A DNA stretch of 64,000 nt, taken from assembly GCA_010093605.1 (NCBI GenBank), contig MU004187.1, positions 1,186,018 through 1,250,017 of the forward strand, read 5' to 3'. This stretch comes from Lophium mytilinum. Taxonomy: Eukaryota; Ascomycota; Dothideomycetes; Mytilinidiales; Mytilinidiaceae. Shown here one piece after another: positions 12,000 to 22,000 of the stretch. The translations under genes and the position numbers were made by a program. Every line of letters begins with the position of its first letter. The first letter of the stretch is position 1. The notes beneath the pieces were generated by a model. The model searched no databases, was not told the origin of the DNA, and was given only the letters and a program-made list of their open reading frames with translations.

Positions 12000-12097
12000 A
12001 TGCCTCCACGCTGCGCTCTGATGAGCGCTCTGATTTCAGCAAAGTACAAATATTCAGCGTATTTCCCTCTAACTTCCGTTACCGCACCACTCAACTC

Positions 12098-12157
12098 TTC
12101 CACTTCTTCCACTTCTTCCACTTCTTCCACTTCTTCCACTTCTTCCACTTCTTCCAC
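12098..12157. repeat. 9 bp tandem repeat (TTCCACTTC)n
   Basis: Six perfect copies of TTCCACTTC plus a partial one. The frame is open through it (Ser-Ser-Thr repeats), but it lies upstream of the more credible start codon of the following gene and is more likely a pyrimidine-rich 5' UTR or promoter tract. Confidence 0.85.
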
Positions 12158-12200
12158 TCCAAACCAAACTAACACCAACCAAGCGACCAACCTCTACACC

Positions 12201-12920
12201 ATGTCTTCCACCAGCAACTCTCCCACCCGCCGCTCGGCTACCCTCCGCCCAGCAGCCACCCAATCCCCCACCCCTCCCTTTGATGCACCCGTTTACCACA
12301 TCCCCCGATTCCACGCTGAATGCAACGCCGCCTTCACCTCCATCATCAACCACAGCGTCAAGAAAGTCGCCACCAACCTCCCGGAGGACGCCCACTACGA
12401 AAGGGAGACAAAGGCCCTCTTCACAGAAGCCATAAACAATCTGAAGCAGGATCTTGGCGCTATGGGCGCACACAGACTGCAACAAGCCCGCGAAAACGCG
12501 GCCCGCAGCGACGAGCTATGGGAGGAACGCGTCGTCCGCGATATCTACGGCTGGCACCAGCTCACAAGCGCCCAGCTTGAGCGCCGAACTGTGCTGGCGG
12601 AGCAGTTCATGAGTCTTCGAACAGGCCGCCATGCCCCAGGCCCTGTCAGACACAATGCCGGATGCCCCCACGCTGCTAGATACGAAACGGCCTTCACAGC
12701 TGCCATTATCCAGAGCTTCAAAGAGGCTGGGTACGATCTCCCAGACGACGATTTGTACGAGGCGGAAAGGCAGGCGCTCATCATGCAGGCGTTGCTCGAG
12801 CTTAAGAGGAATGTTGAGGCGGCGAGGGGGGGCAGGCGGCGCATGAAGAAGAAGAAGGCGCGCGCGAAGCAGGGTAAGGTGGACAAGGCACCCCGTGGCG
12901 TGCAGAAGAGTTCAATGTAG
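12201..12920 (+). CDS. protein of unknown function with two internal repeats
   Basis: Unrecognised protein of 239 residues, read without introns. Two segments of about 50 residues resemble each other: about 35-86 (FHAECNAAFTSIINHSVKK ... LPEDAHYERETKALF ... INNLKQDL) and about 159-210 (ARYETAFTAAIIQSFKE ... LPDDDLYEAERQALI ... LLELKRNV). Both are predicted mostly helical, with a shared LP-[ED]D-x(2)-YE core. The C terminus is strongly basic (RRRMKKKKARAK), possibly a nuclear or nucleic-acid-binding tail. The same frame is open from an ATG at 12000, but that would put the nonanucleotide repeat in the protein; I prefer 12201, preceded by ctctacacc. It sits alone in a gene-poor stretch. Function unknown. 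Confidence 0.55.
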   Translation: MSSTSNSPTRRSATLRPAATQSPTPPFDAPVYHIPRFHAECNAAFTSIINHSVKKVATNLPEDAHYERETKALFTEAINNLKQDLGAMGAHRLQQARENAARSDELWEERVVRDIYGWHQLTSAQLERRTVLAEQFMSLRTGRHAPGPVRHNAGCPHAARYETAFTAAIIQSFKEAGYDLPDDDLYEAERQALIMQALLELKRNVEAARGGRRRMKKKKARAKQGKVDKAPRGVQKSSM

Positions 12921-13083
12921 TAGACGGCGAGGAGGAAACTTTGTGGCTGCAATATTGAAACTTCACGATGATGAGGATGATTTGAATGAAGGACATTGGG
13001 CATTGACTATAAGCTGCGCTTACTTATTGTTCACGAACTAGTAACCAAGGCAGTACATGGCGCTGTTGTCTGCTTTAATAGTG
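12921..13083. other. short spacer before inverted-repeat element
   Basis: Nothing recognisable between the 239-residue gene and the left end of the first element. Confidence 0.4.
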
Positions 13084-13469
13084 CAGTACTAGGCCGCAAG
13101 TCTGGGCACACCTAACTGGCACTGATTGGCTTCAGTATTGCTCACTCGACACCACTGTAGGGGGTAGCCTGGCTGCTAAGGAGCTACGTAGTCAAGAGGC
13201 TGTCTAACCTGCACTGCTTAAAACTCAACACCGCCTTTAGTTCTTTGAAATCCTATAACACGTGGATCTATTACTGCTAGGCTCTAATATTGCTTAATTA
13301 ACACCACCGTAGGGGGTAGCCTGGCTGCGAAGCAGCTAGTTAGTTAAGAGGCAGTCTAATCTGCACTGTGTAAAAGTCGACATTGCTTATAGATCTTCTA
13401 AATCCTTGGGGGGGGTGCCCCTAGCAGTGGCGAACCAGTGTGCCCAAACTTGTGGCCTCTCGCTGTAAA
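13084..13469. mobile_element. MITE-like inverted-repeat element, copy 1
   Basis: About 385 bp. The left end contains AGGCCGCAAGTCTGGGCACAC (13091-13111) and the right end contains its near-exact reverse complement, gtgtgcccaaacttgtggcct (13439-13459), giving terminal inverted repeats of 20 bp or more. Inside are two tandem diverged units, each with gggggtagcctggctgc (from about 13162 and 13314) and tctaa[ct]ctgcactg. No coding capacity. This is the layout of a non-autonomous DNA transposon. Target-site duplications could not be fixed by eye. Confidence 0.65.
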
Positions 13470-13569
13470 TAGAGGTCTCGTCTGAGCTTCAATGGAAACG
13501 CTTCCATTCACCACCCTCTGGGGCGAACATAACCCTGGACATTGATGTCGTGGCTTCAAGCATTACAGT

Positions 13570-13918
13570 CCTAGGCCACAAGTCTGGGCACACTCGGCTC
13601 CAACTTGCCCACTCAACACTACTGTTGGGGGTAGCCTGGTTGTTGCTTAGCCAGTCAGTCAAGAGAAAGTCTAATATGTACTGCTTGAACCTTTATATTA
13701 ATAGTTCTGGGCTATAAGTTCGAGCATTGAAAACTATTTACTCTATCTTTGATTACTTAACACTACTGTTAGGAGTAGCTTGGTAGCTGCATAGCTGGTT
13801 AGTTAAGAGAGAGTCTAATCTGCACTGCTTGAAGCTTAACATCACCCTTGAGCCCTCTAAACCCTGCGAGGGTACCCCGAGCAGTGGCATACTAGTGTGC
13901 CCAGACTTACGGCCTATC
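13570..13918. mobile_element. MITE-like inverted-repeat element, copy 2
   Basis: Second copy, about 350 bp, same orientation, 100 bp after copy 1. The left end is aggccacaagtctgggcacac (13573-13593) and the right end is gtgtgcccagacttacggcct (13895-13915). It again carries two internal units (around 13620-13690 and 13755-13830). Differences from copy 1 include many C/T and G/A changes. It abuts the truncated membrane-gene fragment on its right. Confidence 0.65.
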
Positions 13919-14202
13919 ATTATATTTACCGCCGCTAATATACTTAGGGGAGGCATACCGAGGAAGAAGAACAGGATGCCAAGCAGGACTGAAGGGATGA
14001 TCGAGGGGCCCATTCCATGAGAAAGAGCGATGAAGACAGAATTGGCCGTGCGGATGAGGAGAATCCCAAGCATGCAGATGCGGCGGAGCATGACCTCGCG
14101 GTTCGAGACGAAGGGGTTGAAGCTGGCTACTCACAAGCGCATGCTGGGGCAAGTGAGTTTGTCATCGTGGGGAGGTAGTTCTACTCCGTTGTAGGTAATC
14201 AT
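13919..14202 (-). pseudogene. membrane-protein gene fragment ending at the inverted-repeat element
   Basis: From an ATG at 14202 the minus strand reads MITYNGVELPPHDDKLT..., hits a TGA at 14134-14132, then stays open in the same frame through FNPFVSNREVMLRR, two hydrophobic stretches (ICMLGILLI, and IIPSVLLGILFFFLGMPP), and runs into the right end of the element at about 13918. A single CGA to TGA change would explain the stop. The rest of the protein is absent. I do not recognise the family. It reads as the N-terminal relic of a polytopic membrane protein. Confidence 0.42.
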
Positions 14203-14230
14203 GTTGTCGGGGGCTGGAATAAGTGCTAAT

Positions 14231-14340
14231 GGTGATATACGTCTAGGCTTAATGATATACGTCGAGGCTTAATGATATACGTCGAGGCTTAATGATATAC
14301 GTCGAGGCTTGATGATATACGTCGAGATTTGATGATAAAC
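14231..14340. repeat. 20 bp minisatellite, about 5.5 copies
   Basis: Direct tandem copies of aatgatatacgtcgaggctt with exact 20 bp periodicity from 14231. The first unit begins ggtgatatacgtctagg and the last ones drift (gatgatatac gtcgagattt, then gatgataaac). Not coding. It lies between the membrane-gene relic and the small zinc-ribbon ORF. Confidence 0.9.
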
Positions 14341-14744
14341 CTACCTAGCTTAATTATGTAGCAGGCTCCATTTGCACTTACCACAGTGAAGCCTCATAAT
14401 TAGCGGCAGAAATGCGCAAGCGGGCTTTGATGAAGCACTAAATGTTGACTGTTAGCATGCTATGCTACACATAGACAGTATCGTTGTCGCTCGGCCTTGC
14501 GTATTGTGAGCTGTACCTCTCCGCTGATCGCCATGATATTCCTTTAGTACAAAAGCAAGACCGCAATACCATGTCCCTTCCTTTTCCACACCTTCGAAAG
14601 ACGCTCGAATACCATACCCTGCCGAGAACCTCAATAAAGTATCGCTGCCCCTAGTAGCTGCAACCAGTCAAAGCCATAACCACAGCTACGGCTAAGCGCC
14701 TCTTCCTACGAAACATCTACTTTCCCATAGCCTCGACCTCAAAA

Positions 14745-14903
14745 ATGGTCGCTCGCGAGTTTTCCGCATCGGTGGTGCTGGAAAACCAAGTCGGTCTGGT
14801 GTGCTGCGGCTGTGCCCGTCACTGGTTTCTGCAGAGAGGCCTGAGTGCATGTCCTAACTGTGGGCATAGCTGGTGCTCGTCATGCCAAGCTTGGCAGAGG
14901 TAG
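14745..14903 (+). CDS. small Cys-rich zinc-ribbon-like protein (52 aa)
   Basis: A short intact ORF whose Cys spacing looks like a metal site: Cys20-Cys21-x-Cys23, then CPNC (36-39), His41 and CSSC (44-47), in the order VCCGCARHWF ... ACPNCGHSWCSSC. Seven of 52 residues are Cys, mostly in CxxC pairs, which is unusual for a random ORF. The ATG follows an A-run (aaaaatgg), a good fungal start context. No intron is needed. Small proteins ending in a C..C.H.WC..C pattern are familiar to me from ascomycete genomes, but I know of no assigned function. It could also be a gene remnant. Confidence 0.5.
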   Translation: MVAREFSASVVLENQVGLVCCGCARHWFLQRGLSACPNCGHSWCSSCQAWQR

Positions 14904-17130
14904 ACAGGCCGCATATAGTGCTAATGATCTGTTAAATAAATTAAAACGGGGAGTTTTCCCAGCTCTGACTAAATGATGCTGGCGCTGAAGTGGGGAGACA
15001 GTGATGTGTTAGAAACCTGGACTCTTAAGACTATAGATAATTTGACTGCAATAGGCCCTGTTGACTGGTATACACTGCGCACTCGATCCTGTTTCAGCCA
15101 AGGAAAGTGGTCTATGATTTAAGCTTCGAACTGAGCAAGCTAAAGGCTAGGCTGGCCACGTCTGGATTGCTGGCTGGCATACCATGTCTGTAGCCGAGAC
15201 GTGTTCTTCTGTGGATGTAGCACCGCCTCGAAAAAGGTGGTACGTATCGGAGATTTGGCGTGGTGGTGGCGCCTGCCAAGCTGTGCCTGAGGCGGAGCAA
15301 GTTTGATACGGAATCCTTCGTTCACCCCATAGAAAATGACATAAGGAAGGGGGAAACGAGGCTTTGTGAAGAAGATGTCCTCGAAATGCTTCATACAAAG
15401 AGAAAGAATTGTGAACATTGAGTTCGATCTTTCAGGTTCAAGCCTCAATCTTAATGGGGTGATCTGTGGTGTAGATACATAGTGGGGTTGAAAACGAGCG
15501 CGCTTTCGCGATGTTTCAGATCAGCTATACCCTCTAACCTGAGAGCGGTTAGGTGTTTTGAAGACTGAAGCTTATCGAGGTAGTGCTGGGGTATTGTACA
15601 GTAGCTAGTCACGCTAGCTTGAACAGCTCGACCTCGACTCATGACATGCTGCATGTGGTCAGTATGGCTGTCTTGGATGCGGCGGCGTTCTGCGCTGCAT
15701 CAGGCTAGCTCGTTGACCGTAGGACTGATTCTCAAAGCCTGGAGACGTATTACTATCAAATGCGGATATTTACAAGGCTTACGCGGCGTTGATGCGTTGG
15801 TGAAATGCACAGTATGAACGAGGTAGTGGATCGACGCAGGACGACGTAGCGCAAGGCATACTTGCTAGCGTGCTAACATTCCCTAGAAATCGACGAAGAG
15901 GTACCCACACCGACTATTACTCCGAGAAGCTTTTTTCGGCAAGGAAGAACTAGACCCTTGGTAGGCAAAGTTGCTATTGCGTGTATTGACTTGTGAGATG
16001 AACCAAATTGATCATTTACTTGCAGACTGACTCATAGTCTCTGGTACGCCGCAAGTAGTGATATAGACTGGCAATGTAGTCGACTTGGCCAAGTGATGCA
16101 AGGGAATAGCGATTCGCAGCCTGGCGGGACGACATGAGATAGTATCCATGGAGCTGGGTCCTCTGTAATGGAGATTACCTGGGTTTGGGATATGGTACGC
16201 AGCTGGGCCCCTGAAGTGGTCTCGGAAGCCGAAGCTTTTGTTAACGTGGAGAAGATACTGTGTTCAACACCACAAGCCTGCGTGAGCAGGTCTGCATAGA
16301 GGCGGGCTTGGCAGCGGGGCTTGGAGTCGTTGTGAGTGAGACAGCGGCGCTGGGACGACGAAGCGGGCGGGCTCCATCTTAGGGCAGAACCAGCCACACC
16401 GGCTGCAGACGGCAGCGGGTAGATGTAGCTATCGTGCTATTTTTGGCGCATCTCTCAACTGCCACCCCACATAGCTTTGTACTGTACATACATATCAGCC
16501 GTGGCCAGGCACAGCACTCGAAATTGGCGGACGGTGCCTCGGGGTGGACAGACAGCGGGCAGAGGGGCGGCACATCGAGCCCTTCAGCAGTGGAATCTGA
16601 GGGCTCACAGGGCTCACAGGGCACCTCGGCCAGGGCTTTCAGGCCGCCATTTTGACCCCGATCGGTGCTCAGCCCCGGCAATTCTGTCGCCAGCTCCAGC
16701 CTCGTACCTTCTCAAGCGCGCGCTGTGCGTGCAATCCTTCGAGCTAGCCTCGAAGCCTGTCTGCCTGCGCAATACGCAGGCACTGTCCATGAAACCAACA
16801 CCTTACTTCATCCTCCAAATACCCAACATCATCATCAACGTCCAAAGCACCACTCGTTTGCCGCTGAATCGCTGCCAAAGGGCCCTGTCGCACAGCATCC
16901 GCGCCGCACCGCAACAGACCCGCCCTCCCGGAACACCTGCTAGGCTGACTCTGCATCTTGAGCTGAGCCTCAAGTCGTCGCCGCCTGTGAACTCGATCCA
17001 CCAACTCTGCACACTTCGCTCGTTACCGCTATAACCCGCTCTTGCTGCATGCACGCTCTGTGACCTCACGGCGGGCGCGACTGATCTCAAGATCCCCCAC
17101 TGCGCCAACGACTCCCCCGCAACGGTACCA
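14904..17130. other. gene-poor intergenic region
   Basis: About 2.2 kb with no supportable gene. ORFs of 60-185 codons occur on both strands in overlapping frames (notably 15100-15450 and 16000-17000) without domains or splice continuity. The last 700 bp is G+C-rich and pyrimidine-rich and presumably carries the promoter and 5' UTR of the four-TM gene. Confidence 0.5.
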
Positions 17131-18252
17131 ATGCGCGCGAACACCCCGAACTACCGCAACTTGGACGAATTGACTCCCGACCGGGACCTGGTGCCCGTGA
17201 GTGACACTCTACCGTGTGCTTGAATTGCAGTGCTGACCCAGCCAGTGGTATTGGCGCCTCATAGCTTTCGCTGCATCATGGATGATACTCGGAGGGTGCG
17301 TACACGTCCAAAGTACTTTCAAAAGTACCCACGAGCCTTGCTGACATTTCCCAGATACCTCATTCTTCCTGCTCTCTACGATGACAACCCCAAGTTGCGC
17401 TTCAGCAAGACAGTCATCAGCGTTCTTGTCGTCGTGCTTCTCACCGCAGGCTACTCCTTCACCGCGCTTCTCTGCTTTGCCTGCCGTAATGAGATGTTCC
17501 AGGCCGAGGCCATATTCCTGTAAGCACAGTCCTAGGAGTATCGCCGGCTCTATGCTAATTCCCATCCCAGACCCTCCCTCGCATCCTCTGCCCTCGGCCT
17601 CCTCACCATCCTATACAACTTCGTCTCCAGCACGCGCTACACTTGGAACACCGCTGCCATCATAGCAACAGTACTCTCCAGCATTTCCACAGTCACATAC
17701 GGCCTCCTTCTGATCTGGACGCACCGCCGCATCCTCAAAATCCGCGAATCCAACAACTCCCGCTCGCAAAACATGTGGTCGGACCCCTCCTTCTACTCCA
17801 ACTTCATCCAGAACATGTACCCCTCGGCACGAGCCCCGAGCGACCGCCCGCCGCTCTCCGAAGACGACCTCGTCAACCAGCAAATGGCCATGCTGCTCAT
17901 GAAATCCGATTCCGGCCCCTCCCCCGACGCGTCCCAATCCACCTTCCGCATCGATCTCCCAGAAGACCGCGAAGAGCGAGAACGGCTCGCGAATAGCGCC
18001 GAGCTGCTCGCCACACCCACCCTCTCCCACCACAACAACCGCGGCCGCTCCCTCAGCGTCAACAACTCCCCGAACCCCGGCTACGACCGCGGCGCCTGGG
18101 AGCGCCGCATGGAAGACGGCCGCGGCCGGAGCGATATACGGCCCACGCCTAGTCAAGTATCTGGCGGGCACTCACGGGCCGTGAGTCGGGAAGAGCGACG
18201 GCGGGAGATTGAGCTAGGGGCGTATCCGAGCCAGCGAAGCAACGGAAGCTAA
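17131..18252 (+). CDS. four-transmembrane protein of unknown function
   Basis: Exons: 17131-17196, 17246-17295, 17355-17519, 17571-18252; 320 residues. The 5' exons were found because they make a continuous protein: MRANTPNYRNLDELTPDRD..., then WYWRLIAFAASWMILGG joined to YLILPALYDDNP. Four hydrophobic segments follow at about 23-46, 53-80, 95-112 and 121-142 (SKTVISVLVVVLLTAGYSF, SALGLLTILYNF, AAIIATVLSSISTVTYGLLL). After a basic HRRILK stretch there is a long Ser/Pro/Arg-rich tail (about 150-320), presumably cytosolic. An alternative start at 17278 (MDDTRRV...) would read through the second intron and lose TM1. I do not recognise the family by name; a plasma- or vacuolar-membrane protein is likely. 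Confidence 0.72.
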
Positions 18253-19073
18253 GTTCGGCTAGTTTGTAACGAAAAGACATATATGTGACATTGAGCTCGG
18301 CGCTGGCAGGATTTTGGAATATTGTTTGCGTTTTGGACTACTAATGAAGGGCGAACCTGGGCATTTGGCGCGTTCGGCGTACGAACTGATGTGTTTATGG
18401 AATCTTGAAGCAGGAAATGAGATCTAGGATGGAATGTTTGGGGGGGGGCGGCTGGAAAAGACCGGCTAAGGTTGCATGTAGTTGGCACTATATCTAGGAC
18501 TGAAATCATGTCGCACCACAGGGCCGATCCCAGTTTTTGACTTTGAGTGGAAGAACGCCGGTGGCTTTGTATGTGATTGGAGCCGTTATGCCACCTGCCG
18601 CTTCATCCCGAAATACTTATCAAGAGGTGAAGTAAGCTGGCACGTGATAAGCATAGGGCCCCTGTCTCTTCTCTTCTACTTGGCTCAGGTTTAACCCCAG
18701 GACATTTCAATCGAAGCTCAGTTTTGGCCTATCCAAGATCAAGAACTTATATAAGCATGCCCGAGGCTCATCGAGCCACCTTGTGGAGCATCTATGCTAG
18801 TATCGAATAGGGGTAAAGAACGAGTTCAAGACAGAATCAATTTAGCAAAAGCACTCCAAAGCCAATACAACTGTTACTACATTGAGATCAAAAAAGAGCT
18901 ATCTCAGAGCCAACTCCTCGCACCCATTTTAGTGATCCACCAAAAGTAGCCCACATACGCTCCAAGAAATGCAAAGAGAGAAGCCTGTATCAACTTTGGA
19001 TTTTCCCAGATATGCTTCAGAAGAAAGGAATATGAAAGACTCAGTAAGCTACTACCACAATCGAACCGCGCTC
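18253..19073. other. convergent intergenic region
   Basis: 820 bp between the 3' ends of the four-TM gene and SPT6. It contains a poly-G run near 18441 and several short ORFs without support. No RNA gene or repeat seen. Confidence 0.5.
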
Positions 19074-22000
19074 TCATCGCCTCATAGGTCCACCGCCGCC
19101 ACCGACTGCGGGCCGCCCACCCCCAGCCTGCATCGTCTGCATCTGCATCTTGAACCCGTTCTTCAGCGACTTCATGTCTGGGTACTGCGAGCCCTGGAGC
19201 TCGAAGCCGCGCGGGACGACCTTGACCGGCCAGGTGCCTAGCTGCGCCGCTTGGCCGGCTTTGTAGCAGAGGAAGAAGTAGCCCGGGTACTTCGGGTTGA
19301 TGCAGAAGGCGTACATGGATCGCTTGGGGTTGGCTTCGGTGTAAGTGCACAGCCATTGTTCTACATTACGCATGTTAGCATTGTTCGAGAGTGTCATGCG
19401 AGTGGACATAGCTAGCTTACCTGTTTGTGCCTTGCTACCTTTCTGGTAGCGCTCGTCCTTCATCATCTCGGTGACCTTCTTCGCCATAGCTTCCACGTGG
19501 CCGACAATCAGCTCGTCCAGATCGCTATATGTCATGCGGCCGACCCTGAGCGTCTTGCCTAGCGAGTACTCGTTCTCTTTATCCATCTCGAGGACATCGA
19601 GATGCTGGTAGACGTTGTCCGCGACTTTCCACGTGACAGCAAGATGATCAAGCCCCTTGGATGAGGGTCGAATGACAAGCTCGCCCGGCTCTTTCCCGCC
19701 GAGATACTCTTCTGCCTGTGGGGTGTTGAATGCGAAGAAAAGGGGATGGTTGACAACACGATGCGCGCGTCCCGTGACAGTCTCCTTTTCCTTCTCAGCA
19801 GCTTTCTTGTCATCAGCCTCTTGCCGGTCGTCCCATTCGCCAGGCAGGCGATCAATCTCCTTGCGGAAAGGTCGTTTAAGTAGATCATTTCGAAAAGTAA
19901 GCTGCGCCGTGAGCGCTTTGCGATTGATGAACAAGATCTTAGCCGGTACCGTCTGATGGATTTGATAATAGTGGCGAGGCTCGATTCCTGCGCCACCAAC
20001 TCCTTCAGGGTACTCCGACTCTGAGACGCCACCATCGATTCCGCAATCTAGCTTGACTTCGATGTGATCCGGGAAGGTTCGCTTGATGGAAACCGGTACT
20101 ATCATACCCTCAGTAAGAGACTCGCGGGTCTCGCCGGTGAGCATCGTGAAGACTTCGTCAGTTGACATGATCGAGAAGGCGCGTCGAATCTCTTCGTATG
20201 CAACCATAAGCTCGGCACGAATAGTCTCTAGTGTTGCCCGCTTGCGAATCTCAAGGTTCTTCTCAATCTGCTCCGCGTACGCTTCCAGAATGAGGTCCTG
20301 GACTCGCTCATTGGCGTCTTCTCGAATCATCTTGCGAATAACACCGCTGGGACCGTACTCGTCGCACTCGCCCTTCACGTCTTCTTCGTCCATCTCCATA
20401 GCGTCAGCAGCCATTTTTCGGCCCAGATCGTAATCCTCTGGGTGCACTCTAGTATTGTCAAGATAGTCTGATTCTGCCTCTTGGCCGTCGTAGCGAATAT
20501 AGAGGAAGCTAGCGCAGTTTTGGAAGACTTTGGCAGCCATGGCTGGGCGAAGTTCTCGATCGGTCGCATAGCCACATAGTTCACCGCGAGAGTATACCTC
20601 GCCACCCTGGATGTTGTGAGCTACGGTGTTTAGAACTTTTGGCATTTGTACTTACATTCATATTAATGGTCTTTAGAACATCGTCGGCCTTTCGAGGACC
20701 TAGACCGCAGATGTACGGCAGAAGGTTCGCGAGGTAGGGATCGCTCACGGCTTCGTTGATCTCTACGCCAACGAGGTTTACCATATCCACCATGGCCGAA
20801 TCCAAGCGGGCAAGGAGCTTGTCTTGCGGTAAGAGATTCTGGTTGGGGACGAATGGTATCGACACGATGTCTTTTTGAAGAGCCGCATACTCTTGCAGGG
20901 GGCTCTGGAGATACCTTGCAAGACCAATGCAATATTTGGTGAGAGGCGGGTAGGTGGGGAACTCCTTATCAGCGCGTGCGCTATTATAGTAGAGCCTTGC
21001 TACCTCGTCGTTGATCATGAAGACTTCAAGAAGATCGGACTTTTCTTCGTCTTCGTCGTTCGGGTCAGTATACTCCGGGCCCCGCAGGTCGTATGCCTCG
21101 ATGATAGCCTCCAAGTCCTTGACGAGGCGTTTCGTTTCCGTCGAGAGTCCGCTCACGCCAATAACGTCAGGCTTGCGGCGTCGTACGATCTCACAAAAGT
21201 TGACGACATCTTTGCCATCAGGGATATATCTCTCGGGATTACCAATTCGAAGATCTGCAAACTTGCCTTGCTCTTGAACTCGACCGTCAGGCTCCAGATA
21301 TGCCCAGCAGATGGCGTCACCCCTGGCGGCGCGGCCGTTTGAGAGCGTCAGGACCCTAGGGACAGTACCGAGATCGGTACCCTTTGGCTTGTAAGGCGCT
21401 TGATCCAGCTTTTCATAGTACTTATCGCGAGCAGTTTTGCAAAGCTCATTTTCACACTCGGATCTAAGAGTCTCTTTCACGCCTCGAGACATGACCTTTT
21501 CCAATCTCGTGAGGGCACTGTCCAAGACATCACGTCTGAGGCTGTTCCAAGCATCGGCGGCCGCGCTCTGGTTGTCAGATACGATGAACTGATGTAGGTT
21601 CCGCTTGAACTTGTCGTAATCCACCATTCGAACCTTGACTTCTATCAGCCCTTCTTCTTCTGCCTTGAGCATCTTCAAGTACATTTCGGGCTGCCGACTG
21701 AGAGAGTGAAAGTCCTGACGACGGAGATACTTGAACTCGTAGTACGGATGGTCTTCTCCGATTTTACGAAGTCCTTTCTCGGTTCGAATGCAATCAACCA
21801 TACCGCTTTCGTAGAAGCTTTGGCGCAAGTACCTCCGCATGCGAGGACTCGCGACCAATTCCTCAACGTACATGGCTTTGGCTGCGCGCAGGACCTCTGC
21901 ACCAGTGTTGTACTCGGGCGGATCGATGAGCGAGTCAGCCATGTCATCAGGTGCCTCGGAAGGATCCTCGGTGAAGTGGCTTCGGCGTGAGGCTATTATA

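Noticed and set aside
12000-12200. N-terminal extension of the 239-residue protein through the Ser-Thr repeat
   Set aside because: The extension is only a translated nonanucleotide tandem repeat and a non-conserved-looking lead; the ATG at 12201 is more plausible.
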